Below, piece by piece: positions 1 to 5,921 of a stretch of DNA of 6,991 nucleotides; position 1 is the stretch's first letter; each line of letters begins with the position of its first letter. Made by a program: the position numbers and the translations under genes. Below the pieces are notes generated by a model. The model was not told the DNA's origin. It saw only the letters and a program-made list of their open reading frames with translations, and made no database searches. This DNA is from Acidobacteriaceae bacterium (lineage in GTDB: Bacteria; Acidobacteriota; Terriglobia; Bryobacterales; Bryobacteraceae), in the NCBI GenBank assembly GCA_019244945.1, contig JAFASD010000169.1, forward strand, positions 1-6,991. The letters are read 5' to 3'.

Positions 1-1680
1 ATTTCCCCCGATGGCATTGCTGGCGAGGGGGCTGCAAGCGTTGGTTTGAAGCAAAGTAACTGGAACGCGCTGATCGGTAGAAAGGAAATTGTTATCGAGA
101 AAGTCGTCGGCCAATACGATTTCGCGCATTTTGGTTTTGAAGTCATCGGTCTTGGTCCATTCCCAATAGCGGTTCCAGCAATCCAGATATCCGGGTCCGG
201 AGCAGCCGTTCGGATCCAAACCGGCGGCAGGAGTGGGGATCTTACTGGAGTGACATCTGGCACAAGTATCGGCGAAAACAAGTTTGCCGCGCTTCAACTG
301 GTCGGCATCTTTGGTTAGATAGGCGTCGCCTCCGGGCGCGTCTTTCAGGTGATGCGGATCGGTAGTTTTTAAAAAGAACAAAGCCAGATCGGGTGTCTGA
401 GATTCGGTTGCACCCCAGTAAGTGGAGTTCTTGCGGGCGACCGAGATCTCAATGGGCGAAGGCCGCTTGCCGCCGATGAGGGGATTGAAATGCAGAAGCC
501 ACTCTTCACTGAAAAGACCGATGTTGATGAAAACGCGGTTGAGAGCGCCGAGCGCTCCTACTGAATCTGCGCCGTCTTTTAAAACGCGGGGCGACCAAAC
601 GGTATTGGGAGGTTGGAAAAACGTGGTGAGCACGCCGGTGTGGACGTAGTCGTTGAACTGCTTATTATTGAGACCACCACCAGCCAAGGTTTCTTTTCCC
701 CAACGTTTTGCGGCCTGCAGCCGCGGGCCTAGATAGTAGACCGCGTTCATGGTGCGAGGGTTGTTGATGTTATCGGTAGAAGTCAGCGAGGTATCCAACG
801 AGCCTGGGCGAGCGCTGTGGAACAACTGAAAGGTAAAGCTGCTTTGGTCGGCCTCCCAGGCAAAGATGCGATCAAACCAGAAGTACTGTGCTCCGACATT
901 GGAACTCAAGTTCTCCCATTTCGGGTTTTCCGGGTCCTGAGGAGGCTTGATCGGATTCGGGCCGACGTGGCAGAACCCGCAGGACATTCCGACGCGATAG
1001 GGTTTGATTAGATCTTTGGAAAGGTAATATTTGGGATCGTCATAGTAACGCTTCGGGTCCCATTTTTTTGCCGCAGCTTCATCGAAATCGGGATTTGGAA
1101 AGAGGCGCAAACCGACAACTCCCGTGGCGTACCCGTAGTAACTTCCAGCGGGAATGTTCTTGCCGCGGGCGCCGATTTTAATGCCGGGATATTTGCTTTC
1201 ATTCTCGAATGGGTCAGGAGGGCAATTCGAGCTGCGCTTATCGAGCCACAAACCGTAGCGATCAGCGTTCGGAGCGGTGGCTTTGTCGAAACAAGGTTCA
1301 TTTACTAATCCGAGATAGTTCCAACGGTTATCGCGGCTGAATTTCAAACCAGGGTAGGAAGAGAGAGTTTTGAGAAAATCCACGGTGCCGAAACTGAGAG
1401 TTGAGAGCGTATTCCAGAAGCGATCGTTGCCGCCGGTCCAGGCGATCCAGTTATTCCGGCCTTTTACTTCGTCTGGAGTCAGCGTGATTCCACCGTCCAT
1501 GTCGTGGAAATAATCCTCGTCCGCAGCAGGCATTGAGGCAGGGCTGCGGTTCGCGCGCATAGCTTCGTCGCGCACTTGTCCGGGAATGGCGGCTTGATTC
1601 GTGCCGCTAAAGAGAACCAAGATGACAAGGGTCGGCAACGATATTGCAAGCGCGAGCCAAAACTTTCGCATGGTGATCAC
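1..1680 (-). CDS. Exported diheme c-type cytochrome, RoxA/MauG-like (partial, C-terminus outside window)
   Basis: The frame is open for 560 codons and runs off the left edge. The N-terminus has a short basic stretch and a hydrophobic segment (about residues 8-25), so the protein is exported; there is no lipobox cysteine. Two heme-attachment motifs are visible: CGFCH at 234-238 and CARCH at 473-477, about 240 residues apart. That spacing fits diheme peroxidase-like oxygenases better than a small electron carrier. The segment NNPRTMNAVYYLGPRL (about 306-321) and the late segment LSTDQRVPVTLLQTNA (about 533-548) also recall the RoxA/MauG/cytochrome c peroxidase superfamily, from memory rather than alignment. 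The protein is tryptophan- and aromatic-rich and has further cysteines (e.g. 493, 501). I chose the GTG start at 1680 because GAGGAGG lies 7 nt upstream; ATG at 1671 is the alternative. Diheme cytochrome is secure. The substrate is unknown, and rubber oxygenase activity should not be assumed. Confidence 0.85.
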   Translation of the reverse strand, partial: MITMRKFWLALAISLPTLVILVLFSGTNQAAIPGQVRDEAMRANRSPASMPAADEDYFHDMDGGITLTPDEVKGRNNWIAWTGGNDRFWNTLSTLSFGTVDFLKTLSSYPGLKFSRDNRWNYLGLVNEPCFDKATAPNADRYGLWLDKRSSNCPPDPFENESKYPGIKIGARGKNIPAGSYYGYATGVVGLRLFPNPDFDEAAAKKWDPKRYYDDPKYYLSKDLIKPYRVGMSCGFCHVGPNPIKPPQDPENPKWENLSSNVGAQYFWFDRIFAWEADQSSFTFQLFHSARPGSLDTSLTSTDNINNPRTMNAVYYLGPRLQAAKRWGKETLAGGGLNNKQFNDYVHTGVLTTFFQPPNTVWSPRVLKDGADSVGALGALNRVFINIGLFSEEWLLHFNPLIGGKRPSPIEISVARKNSTYWGATESQTPDLALFFLKTTDPHHLKDAPGGDAYLTKDADQLKRGKLVFADTCARCHSSKIPTPAAGLDPNGCSGPGYLDCWNRYWEWTKTDDFKTKMREIVLADDFLDNNFLSTDQRVPVTLLQTNACSPLASNAIGGN

Positions 1681-1687
1681 AACCTTT

Positions 1688-1694
1688 CCTCCTC
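1688..1694 (-). promoter_or_regulatory. Ribosome binding site of the diheme cytochrome gene
   Basis: On the minus strand the sequence reads GAGGAGG. The gap from GGAGG to the GTG at 1680-1678 is 7 nt, which is near optimal. The gap to the ATG at 1671 is 16 nt, so this site favours the GTG start. A weaker AAAGG lies 11 nt before the ATG and keeps that start possible. Confidence 0.6.
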
Positions 1695-1739
1695 AGCGGG
1701 AGAGGATATCACAGATCGAGGAGTTATCCGGTTTACTGG

Positions 1740-1785
1740 GGGCCGAGTAATTCTTCGGCGCGAGCGTTTTTACCAACCGAACTGG
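1740..1785 (+). repeat. Solitary copy of the TTTTACC-type repeat, next to the 119-aa gene
   Basis: Positions 1768-1785 read TTTTACCAACCGAACTGG, one base different from the core of the main array unit at 2221. The bases before it (about 1740-1767, ending in TTCGGCGCGAGCG) resemble the tail of the array's alternate unit (TCCGGTTCGAGCGGTCG), so about one full double unit is preserved. It has the same orientation as the array but lies on the other side of the 119-aa gene. A small hairpin (stem 1742-1747 with 1754-1759) is also visible. The rest of the 1681-1792 gap shows only the cytochrome's ribosome binding site. Confidence 0.7.
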
Positions 1786-1792
1786 GCGCCCG

Positions 1793-2152
1793 CTAGGAGA
1801 CTCGTTTGGCGGTGTACTCCAGCGTTTGCCCAAAGTCGGGAATTTCCACAGTGAATTTTATTTCGTCGTTCTGTACCTTGCCTTTATAGTTCACCTTTGC
1901 CTCGTTGCCCTGGTAGTTGATGGTGATCGTGAACGAAATGTTGTCGCCATCGACTTTCCCGTCCTGGATGACCGATTTACCGAACATGTTGCTGCTGGTC
2001 TCGCCGGTCAGTTTGTTGCCGTCGACCTTGAAAACAAAGGTTCTCTCGACAGCTCCGGCGGGCGATTGGGCGGTACCCTTCCAAGTGCCGCTCACGTCGG
2101 CCGCCGATAGGGTGAACGCGAGTAGGCCAATCAAAGGTAATAACCATTTCAT
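1793..2152 (-). CDS. Small secreted beta-rich protein of unknown function
   Basis: 119 residues. A clear Sec signal peptide occupies residues 1-17 or 18 (charged start, then a hydrophobic core ending ...LSAA), so the mature protein is about 100 residues and periplasmic or secreted. The mature part starts VSGTWKGTAQSPAG and continues as short alternating polar/hydrophobic strands separated by turns such as VDGNKLTG (43-50), GKVDGDNISF (65-74) and GKVQNDEIKF (91-100). The repeated pattern of G-K-V, acidic turn, then I-x-F looks like a small antiparallel beta-barrel or lipocalin-like fold. It has no cysteine and no recognisable catalytic motif. ATG at 2152 is supported by AAAGGAG at 2164-2170, 11 nt upstream. 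It is flanked by repeats on both sides and is not obviously in an operon with the cytochrome, whose start lies 112 nt downstream on the same strand. Proteins of this type are common as hypothetical proteins in soil bacteria; I do not know its function. Confidence 0.85.
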   Translation of the reverse strand: MKWLLPLIGLLAFTLSAADVSGTWKGTAQSPAGAVERTFVFKVDGNKLTGETSSNMFGKSVIQDGKVDGDNISFTITINYQGNEAKVNYKGKVQNDEIKFTVEIPDFGQTLEYTAKRVS

Positions 2153-2183
2153 ATGAATTTACGCTCCTTTTTGTAGATGTCTT

Positions 2184-2431
2184 TTTTACCGAACGAACCC
2201 AGATGACCTGGGCTGCCGGATTTTACCAAACGAACTGGAATCGTCCGACACGCGAAGACGATTTTACGGGACGAAGCCAATTTCCTGATCCGAGGGGTCG
2301 TTTTACCAAACGAACTGGGTCCATCGGGCATCTTCCGGTCCTCTTTTGCGAATCGAAGCCAGTTTTCCGGTTCGAGCGGTCGTTTTACCAAACGAACTCG
2401 CCGAGTGGGCGGTGTTTTGTGGAACGAACCC
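2184..2431 (+). repeat. Array of seven ~40-bp units, two subtypes alternating
   Basis: Seven units begin at 2184, 2221, 2262, 2301, 2344, 2383 and 2415, about 40 bp apart, all in one orientation. Units at 2221, 2301 and 2383 (type A) begin TTTTACCAAACGAACTGG; the first two are identical over 18 bp and the third differs near its end (CTCG). Units at 2184, 2262, 2344 and 2415 (type B) begin TTTTRCSRRWCGAAVCCMR, e.g. TTTTACGGGACGAAGCCAA and TTTTGCGAATCGAAGCCAG. The order is strictly B-A-B-A-B-A-B. The B tails at 2273-2300 and 2355-2382 match at 22 of 28 positions, giving a higher-order period of about 82 bp. Spacings of 80 and 82 bp are not multiples of 3, so the array is unlikely to be coding. 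The first unit contains a small hairpin CCCAG-N5-CTGGG (2198-2212). Confidence 0.85.
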
Positions 2432-2514
2432 AATCGGGTGGTCAGGGATCCAGGGAACGTCACTTTGGAATTGTAGAGGAGAGTAGGCGACCACTGTAAA
2501 GCGCTTTGCGGTAA

Positions 2515-2661
2515 GATGTTCAAACGGTTCGGAAAAAGCTCTGGGGAAAAATTCGTCACCGAGGGAAAAGGGTGGTTAATCCGATTAAGCCGCTGCGCTA
2601 TGCCCGCTATATGCATGCAAAGGAGATCGCAGCCTATGAAAAAGAAAATCCAACGGCTTAA
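2515..2661 (+). pseudogene. Remnant of a BrnT-like toxin gene (C-terminal part)
   Basis: A frame without a start codon is open from 2515 to the TAA at 2659-2661. Its end reads RYARYMHAKEIAAYEKENPTA, which I recognise as similar to the C-terminus of BrnT/COG2929 ribonuclease toxins of the ...ARxMHxKEIxxYE... type. The upstream residues (about 27 codons) do not read as a proper BrnT beta-sheet core, and no N-terminal FxWDxxKxxxNxxKHG-type motif is present, so the gene is truncated and probably frameshifted. It overlaps the antitoxin remnant start by 26 nt, the usual toxin-then-antitoxin order. A family search with the last 30 residues would decide it. Confidence 0.5.
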
Positions 2662-2880
2662 AAGCGATAAGCAAGCTGAGGCGTTTCTCGCCAAAGATCT
2701 ATCGACCTCGACTTTTCGCAGTTCAAACCCGCCCGCTTTGAATTCGAGAAGAAGGACGAGCAGATCAACGGTTGCAAAGCACTTGCCCAAGATACTCAAC
2801 GCGTGGCTAAAAGCGCTGCGCCTTGTTCGTCCGACAGAAAAAGGTGCGTCCGGTATAAATGGGATTGTGTATCTTCTGTG
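2636..2880 (+). pseudogene. Frameshifted CopG/ribbon-helix-helix antitoxin remnant
   Basis: An ATG at 2636 has a good AGGAG site 10 nt upstream. The first 23 codons read MKKKIQRLKSDKQAEAFLAK followed by DLS, the typical N-terminus of CopG-type antitoxins (PF12441 class). The family normally continues with DxDFSQFKPxRFEFExKD. That sequence is present from 2701 on, but in another frame: IDLDFSQFKPARFEFEKKDE, then QIN. One base missing near 2703-2705 would restore it. After QIN the match returns to the first frame as HLPKILNAWLKALR (about 2780-2820), resembling the RLPxxLLxAVKxxAKR helix. A trace of VPYQRFIR may follow near 2848. At least two indels are needed, so no full antitoxin can be made. 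The deletion could be a sequencing error, but the several separate lesions argue for real decay. The ribbon-helix-helix part would have bound DNA and neutralised the adjacent BrnT-like toxin. Confidence 0.6.
2831..2859 (+). promoter_or_regulatory. Possible sigma-70-type promoter for the 2932-4358 gene pair
   Basis: CCGACA (2831-2836; 4 of 6 to TTGACA) and TATAAA (2854-2859; 5 of 6 to TATAAT) are separated by 17 bp. Transcription would start near 2866, giving a leader of about 65 nt before the ATG at 2932. The match lies inside the decayed antitoxin sequence, so the promoter may be recent or fortuitous. Confidence 0.3.
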
Positions 2881-2931
2881 GAATCGGTTCGGTAGATGCC
2901 TCAAATTGAATAGCGGCCACAATTCGACCGC

Positions 2932-3702
2932 ATGTCTCAGATACGTTTTATATCTCTAGAGGAGCCAGATGGCTGGCTTGCAGTGCGACTCGACGCCGGT
3001 GATCGCATTCTTGGAACCAAGATTTCTTTGCCTTATTGTCTTAAGGTTGAACTGGTCGAAACTAGGAATGGCCGAGACTACTTTCAAATTCTCGAAGGCC
3101 CGTATAGAGGCAGACGAGCCAGCGCACCACGTAAGAGCCAGTCTCAGTCCTGGCTGGTTTCAGGTCTGACACAGCGGCCTGCTGCGGGTGTGCAATTCTC
3201 GGTAGCAGATCAGTCAATCACATACAACGGCAAGGGTCCATTCTCCGCTTTCTCCGGTGCTTGGTCAAATGGCGTCCGGGAGTTCACCCCGATCCCAGCC
3301 GGCCATTATGAGATAAACATGCCGGATAGTCCCCACGACAAGACGCGATCGGGATATTATCGGTATACGAAGTACCACAAGACCTGGTTCCGCATCGGTA
3401 ATTTTGCGGATCGGTATCTCCATGTGGGAGTGATCTCTGAGGGTTGCGTGACCGTGCGTCCATTTCTCTACGATCCTGTGGCAGACAGCACCACCACAGG
3501 CCCGTTCCCTCCTGATTTCAGCGATCTTCGTCACGTATTTTCCGCACACATCGAGGGCGCATTGGGTCTGCATTCCCAAAATGGGCAGCATGTGTATCCG
3601 AAGACGATGCCCAATACGCTTGCGTCGTGGGACGACTTGTATCTTTATTTGATCTGCAGTCGGCTCAATGATCATGCAGTCGGCACGCTAATCGTGAAAT
3701 GA
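2932..3702 (+). CDS. L,D-transpeptidase (YkuD)-like protein without signal peptide; possible effector
   Basis: 256 residues. The central part (about 92-180) has the layout of an L,D-transpeptidase/Tlde1-like fold. SITYNGKGPFSAFSGAWSNG (95-114) fits the early strands, and EFTPIPAGHYEI (117-128) matches the TPxGxY/F element. YLHVGVISEGCVTV (162-175) supplies His164 and the SxGC motif with the putative nucleophile Cys172; this family uses such a Cys to cleave or crosslink peptidoglycan stem peptides. Glu replaces the common His of SHGC. The first 90 residues look SH3-like and basic (RGRRASAPRKS, 59-69). The C-terminus WDDLYLYLICSRLNDHAVGT (233-252) is a recognisable family tail. There is no signal peptide, which is odd for a peptidoglycan enzyme. 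ATG 2932 is the first start after an in-frame TAG at 2911; no Shine-Dalgarno site is evident. Its stop overlaps the next gene's start. The fold call is by motif; the biological role is inference. Confidence 0.7.
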   Translation: MSQIRFISLEEPDGWLAVRLDAGDRILGTKISLPYCLKVELVETRNGRDYFQILEGPYRGRRASAPRKSQSQSWLVSGLTQRPAAGVQFSVADQSITYNGKGPFSAFSGAWSNGVREFTPIPAGHYEINMPDSPHDKTRSGYYRYTKYHKTWFRIGNFADRYLHVGVISEGCVTVRPFLYDPVADSTTTGPFPPDFSDLRHVFSAHIEGALGLHSQNGQHVYPKTMPNTLASWDDLYLYLICSRLNDHAVGTLIVK

Positions 3703-4358
3703 TGGCCAGGGAAATTATTATTGTCGTGCTATTTTGCGCGGCGCCTTTCGTCGCGAGCGCTCAAACCTACGATGCGAGCTGTCAGCCCGAGAGGCAAAAA
3801 ATGGCTGAGCTTGTCAGCGAATCGCAGACGAAGCCTGTTATCTCGCGATTTTTGGCCTACATCAAATTTCTCGATGAGGCTCCGGAAGAACCGGCAGATT
3901 GCGTTCATGAGGAGCTGGGGGACAGAATCTCCGATCTTGAAACAAAGCTCATCAAAATTGAAATTTCGCATCAGGGGTCGGAGCCATGGAAGGTTTTGCA
4001 CTGCAATGGCATTGATCCCCAGACCCGACGTTGCCAGGGAATCGAGTTGGACGATACGCCTCTCATCCCGGAGACCAAAATTTTTCAGCCGGAGCTTAGT
4101 ATCGGTAACGAAACCTCAGCGAGAATTGCGATGGACTCGCAATACGGTGCCCGCATCCTCTATGCGCTTGGAGGTTCAGCGAGCGCGATGCAGGATTACC
4201 AGATTCCGTTTTTGCTCCCCTGCCGCGGCCAGACCGTGGACCTGATGAAGCTCAAGAAATACCGCGATCCAGTGTTGATGGTAGTGCTTGAACGAGAGGA
4301 CTCGTTGCATTTGAGAAAAGTGGTCTGGTTTCTGAAAAATCCCTCTCCGCTGCCCTGA
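3699..4358 (+). CDS. Exported cysteine-containing protein, partner of the L,D-transpeptidase-like protein (candidate immunity protein)
   Basis: 219 residues from ATG 3699; ATG 3702 directly follows and is equally possible. The ATG overlaps the upstream TGA (ATGATG/TGA), so translation is probably coupled, and there is no separate ribosome binding site. Residues 1-21 form a Sec signal peptide (AREIIIVVLFCAAPFVASAQ, cleavage after ASA), so the mature protein is periplasmic. It is about half helical at the start (residues 30-90, charged and amphipathic). Five cysteines remain after cleavage (28, 68, 102, 112, 175), enough for one or two disulfides; C102 and C112 frame a likely loop (HCNGIDPQTRRC). 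I recognise no catalytic motif and no known family. Synthesis as the overlapping downstream partner of a peptidoglycan-type enzyme suggests an inhibitor or accessory protein acting in the periplasm. That role is inferred only from context. Confidence 0.8.
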   Translation: MMAREIIIVVLFCAAPFVASAQTYDASCQPERQKMAELVSESQTKPVISRFLAYIKFLDEAPEEPADCVHEELGDRISDLETKLIKIEISHQGSEPWKVLHCNGIDPQTRRCQGIELDDTPLIPETKIFQPELSIGNETSARIAMDSQYGARILYALGGSASAMQDYQIPFLLPCRGQTVDLMKLKKYRDPVLMVVLEREDSLHLRKVVWFLKNPSPLP

Positions 4359-4395
4359 AAAAAGGGCTCGTTAAAAATGCCACAGAAAAGAGCCT
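4358..4395 (-). terminator. Weak intrinsic terminator of lysC
   Basis: Just after the lysC stop, the minus strand reads GGCTC, a 20-nt U-rich loop, GAGCC, then C and TTTTTT. The 5-bp GC-rich stem and the run of six T favour a rho-independent terminator, but the large loop makes it weak. In the other direction there is no T run after the stem, so it would not stop transcription from the 219-aa gene. Confidence 0.4.
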
Positions 4396-4396
4396 C

Positions 4397-5833
4397 CTAT
4401 CGGCTTGAGCCCGCGACTTGTCCTAATTGGCACTCGTCGTGAACGGCGTGGACTGCGCGTTCTAGGCCATCTAGCCGCACGACGATGCCGATTGTTAATT
4501 CGCTCGAGCCTTGGGCGATGGCGATGATGTTGATCTCTTCGCGCGAGATAGCGGTGAAGACGCGGCCTGCCAGGCCTGGCGTTCCGCGCATTCCTTCGCC
4601 CACAACCGCCAGCAATCCGACATTTTCATCTACTTCAATGGGCTTCAAATAGCCGTGCGCCAGCTCAATTGAGAGGTTGGCTTCGAGTGCTTCTAATGCC
4701 GCAATCACGTCGTGTTTGCGAATCAGAAAGCAGAAGCTCTGCCGATAACTCGAGCTGCTGAAGACGAGAATCTCCACATTGCCGAGCGCTAGTGCATCTA
4801 GGGCGCGCGCCATCAAGCGGGTACCGCTTAATACCGCGTTGGCTGGTTCCATCGAGATCAAGGCGACGTTCGACATGGAGGTAACTGCCCGGACGCCTTT
4901 CGGTTCGTCGAAACGCGAAACGATTTTGGTTCCTGGCTTCTCGGGTGCGAAACTGTTCTTGCTCCAAACCGGGATGCCTTTCTCGACCAGGGGCGCGAGG
5001 GTTCGGGGATGAAGAATTTTCGCTCCGTTATAGGCGAGTTCCGCGGCCTCAGCATACGTGACTTCATCGAGAACGGCGACGCCCGAGACCAGGCGAGGAT
5101 CGGCGGTCATGATGCCGTCGACGTCTGTCCAAATCCAGAGCTCCTGGGCGTTCAATGCGGCGGCGAGAATGGAGGCGGAGAAATCGGACCCACCTCGGCC
5201 CAGCGTGGTTGGGCGGCCATCCGTGGTTGCGCCGTTGAAACCGGTCACGACCGGGATTGTGCCCCGTTGGATTAGCGGCAAGAGCCGCTGTTGACATCTT
5301 TCCTCCGTAAGATTCATCTGCGGTGAAGCATTTCCGAAGACGGCGTCGGTGATCACTACGTCGCTGCCGTTGACAGCAGTGGCGTTGATTCCGCTCGCTT
5401 CCAAATAGTGGGCCAATAAGGTGGACGAGAGGCGCTCTCCAATGGCGAGCGCTTCATCGACGGAGCGGGGTGGGCGCTCGCCCAGCATCAAGATGCCGTT
5501 AGCAATGCGATGGAGCTCTGAAACGAGGGCGTGCACGTTTTCCAAAGCCGCTTCGCGGAATTTCGCGGCAGTTGCTTGGGCAAGAAGATCTTCGCCGGCG
5601 GTCAGATGCCGGTCGAGTAGTGTGCGAAGATTCGCGTCGACCGCAGCCCGATCGCCAAGCTCGGCGTGGCGCAGCGTGTCGAGGAGGAGATCGGTGACCT
5701 TCGACATGGCGGAAACCACGACCACTAAGGCATGTTGTTTTCTTTGGTCGGAGATAATCGTCGCGGCGACGCGCATCCGGTCGGCGCTACCCATGCTGGT
5801 GCCGCCGAACTTCATTACGAGTACGTTATTCAA
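4397..5833 (-). CDS. lysC: Aspartate kinase, monofunctional (lysC type)
   Basis: Phosphorylates L-aspartate with ATP, the first step to lysine, threonine, methionine and diaminopimelate; cytoplasmic. From the TTG start it has 478 residues, a usual length for AKIII/ThrA-type aspartokinases. The kinase domain (about 1-305) shows KFGGTS (8-13), SAMSKVTD (41-48), TGFNGATTDGRPTTLGRGGS (197-216) and WTDVDGIMTADPR (235-247). Two ACT domains follow, about 320-390 and 404-470. The second carries AVVGEGMRGTPGLAGRVF (409-426) and IAQGSSELTIGIVV (438-451), typical of end-product-inhibited enzymes. There is no homoserine dehydrogenase domain. Start choice: AAGGAG at 5840-5845 lies 6 nt before TTG 5833 and 3 nt before GTG 5836; a further in-frame GTG at 5878 has no comparable site. 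The gene is divergent from argF and convergent with the 219-aa gene. Lysine or threonine inhibition is likely, but the effector cannot be read from sequence. Confidence 0.95.
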   Translation of the reverse strand: MNNVLVMKFGGTSMGSADRMRVAATIISDQRKQHALVVVVSAMSKVTDLLLDTLRHAELGDRAAVDANLRTLLDRHLTAGEDLLAQATAAKFREAALENVHALVSELHRIANGILMLGERPPRSVDEALAIGERLSSTLLAHYLEASGINATAVNGSDVVITDAVFGNASPQMNLTEERCQQRLLPLIQRGTIPVVTGFNGATTDGRPTTLGRGGSDFSASILAAALNAQELWIWTDVDGIMTADPRLVSGVAVLDEVTYAEAAELAYNGAKILHPRTLAPLVEKGIPVWSKNSFAPEKPGTKIVSRFDEPKGVRAVTSMSNVALISMEPANAVLSGTRLMARALDALALGNVEILVFSSSSYRQSFCFLIRKHDVIAALEALEANLSIELAHGYLKPIEVDENVGLLAVVGEGMRGTPGLAGRVFTAISREEINIIAIAQGSSELTIGIVVRLDGLERAVHAVHDECQLGQVAGSSR

Positions 5834-5839
5834 CACACA

Positions 5840-5845
5840 CTCCTT
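5840..5845 (-). promoter_or_regulatory. Ribosome binding site deciding the lysC start
   Basis: AAGGAG on the minus strand precedes two consecutive possible starts, GTG (5836) and TTG (5833), by 3 and 6 nt. The spacing favours TTG, codon preference favours GTG. The conserved KFGGTS motif follows seven residues later in either case, as in homologues that start directly before it. Confidence 0.6.
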
Positions 5846-5880
5846 CAAAGGCGTGGGCGTGAGTTGAAACGGACCCACCG

Positions 5881-5918
5881 AATGTGTAATTATTCATAGT
5901 AGTGAATAAAGATACAGG
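5881..5918. promoter_or_regulatory. Tandem ARG-box pair, putative ArgR operator
   Basis: Two 18-bp sites with a 2-bp gap. Box 1 (5881-5898) AATGTGTAATTATTCATA matches the Escherichia coli ARG-box consensus WNTGAATWWWWATTCANW at 14 of 16 defined positions. Box 2 (5901-5918) AGTGAATAAAGATACAGG matches at 13 of 16. The centres are 20 bp apart, two helical turns, as required for one ArgR hexamer; known operators use 2-3 bp gaps. The inner half-sites also form a perfect inverted repeat TTATTCA-N6-TGAATAA (5890-5909). The pair ends 3 bp before the argF ribosome binding site, so bound ArgR would block argF transcription. Weak promoter candidates overlap it: for argF, TTGAAA (5864-5869) with TGTAAT (5885-5890, spacer only 15); for lysC on the minus strand, TTGTCA (5934-5929) with TTTATT (5910-5905, spacer 18). 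The operator is inferred from sequence; no argR gene is in the window. Confidence 0.7.
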
Positions 5919-5921
5919 ACC

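Noticed and set aside
46..1301. Short plus- and minus-strand frames of 64-97 codons inside the cytochrome gene
   Set aside because: The minus-strand reading frame with two CxxCH motifs and a signal peptide is open throughout 1-1680 and explains the region.
2184..2431. CRISPR array
   Set aside because: Repeat cores are only about 18 bp, half of them strongly degenerate and of a second subtype. The linkers are partly similar to each other (22 of 28 bases between B tails), unlike CRISPR spacers. No cas gene is near.
2498..2507. Perfect 10-bp palindrome AAAGCGCTTT, resembling a LacI-family operator core
   Set aside because: Several such palindromes are expected by chance in 7 kb, and no intact promoter or LacI-type gene is nearby.
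2149..2922. 257-codon open frame on the minus strand across the repeat array and antitoxin remnant
   Set aside because: It has no ribosome binding site and its sequence is the translated repeats plus the antisense of the antitoxin remnant. The repeat period is not a multiple of 3, so the frame is fortuitous.
2516..2959. 147-codon plus-strand frame as one intact gene
   Set aside because: Only residues after about 41 (from ATG 2636) resemble an antitoxin, and the family sequence leaves this frame after about 23 codons. It is a fusion of remnants that also runs into the next gene's start.
4364..4395. Bidirectional terminator between the 219-aa gene and lysC
   Set aside because: Only the minus-strand direction is followed by a T run; on the plus strand the stem is followed by CCTATCGG, so I call it only for lysC.
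4779..5867. Several 77-148-codon plus-strand frames inside lysC
   Set aside because: They are antisense shadows of a highly conserved kinase gene, with Arg/Ser-rich compositions and no ribosome binding sites.
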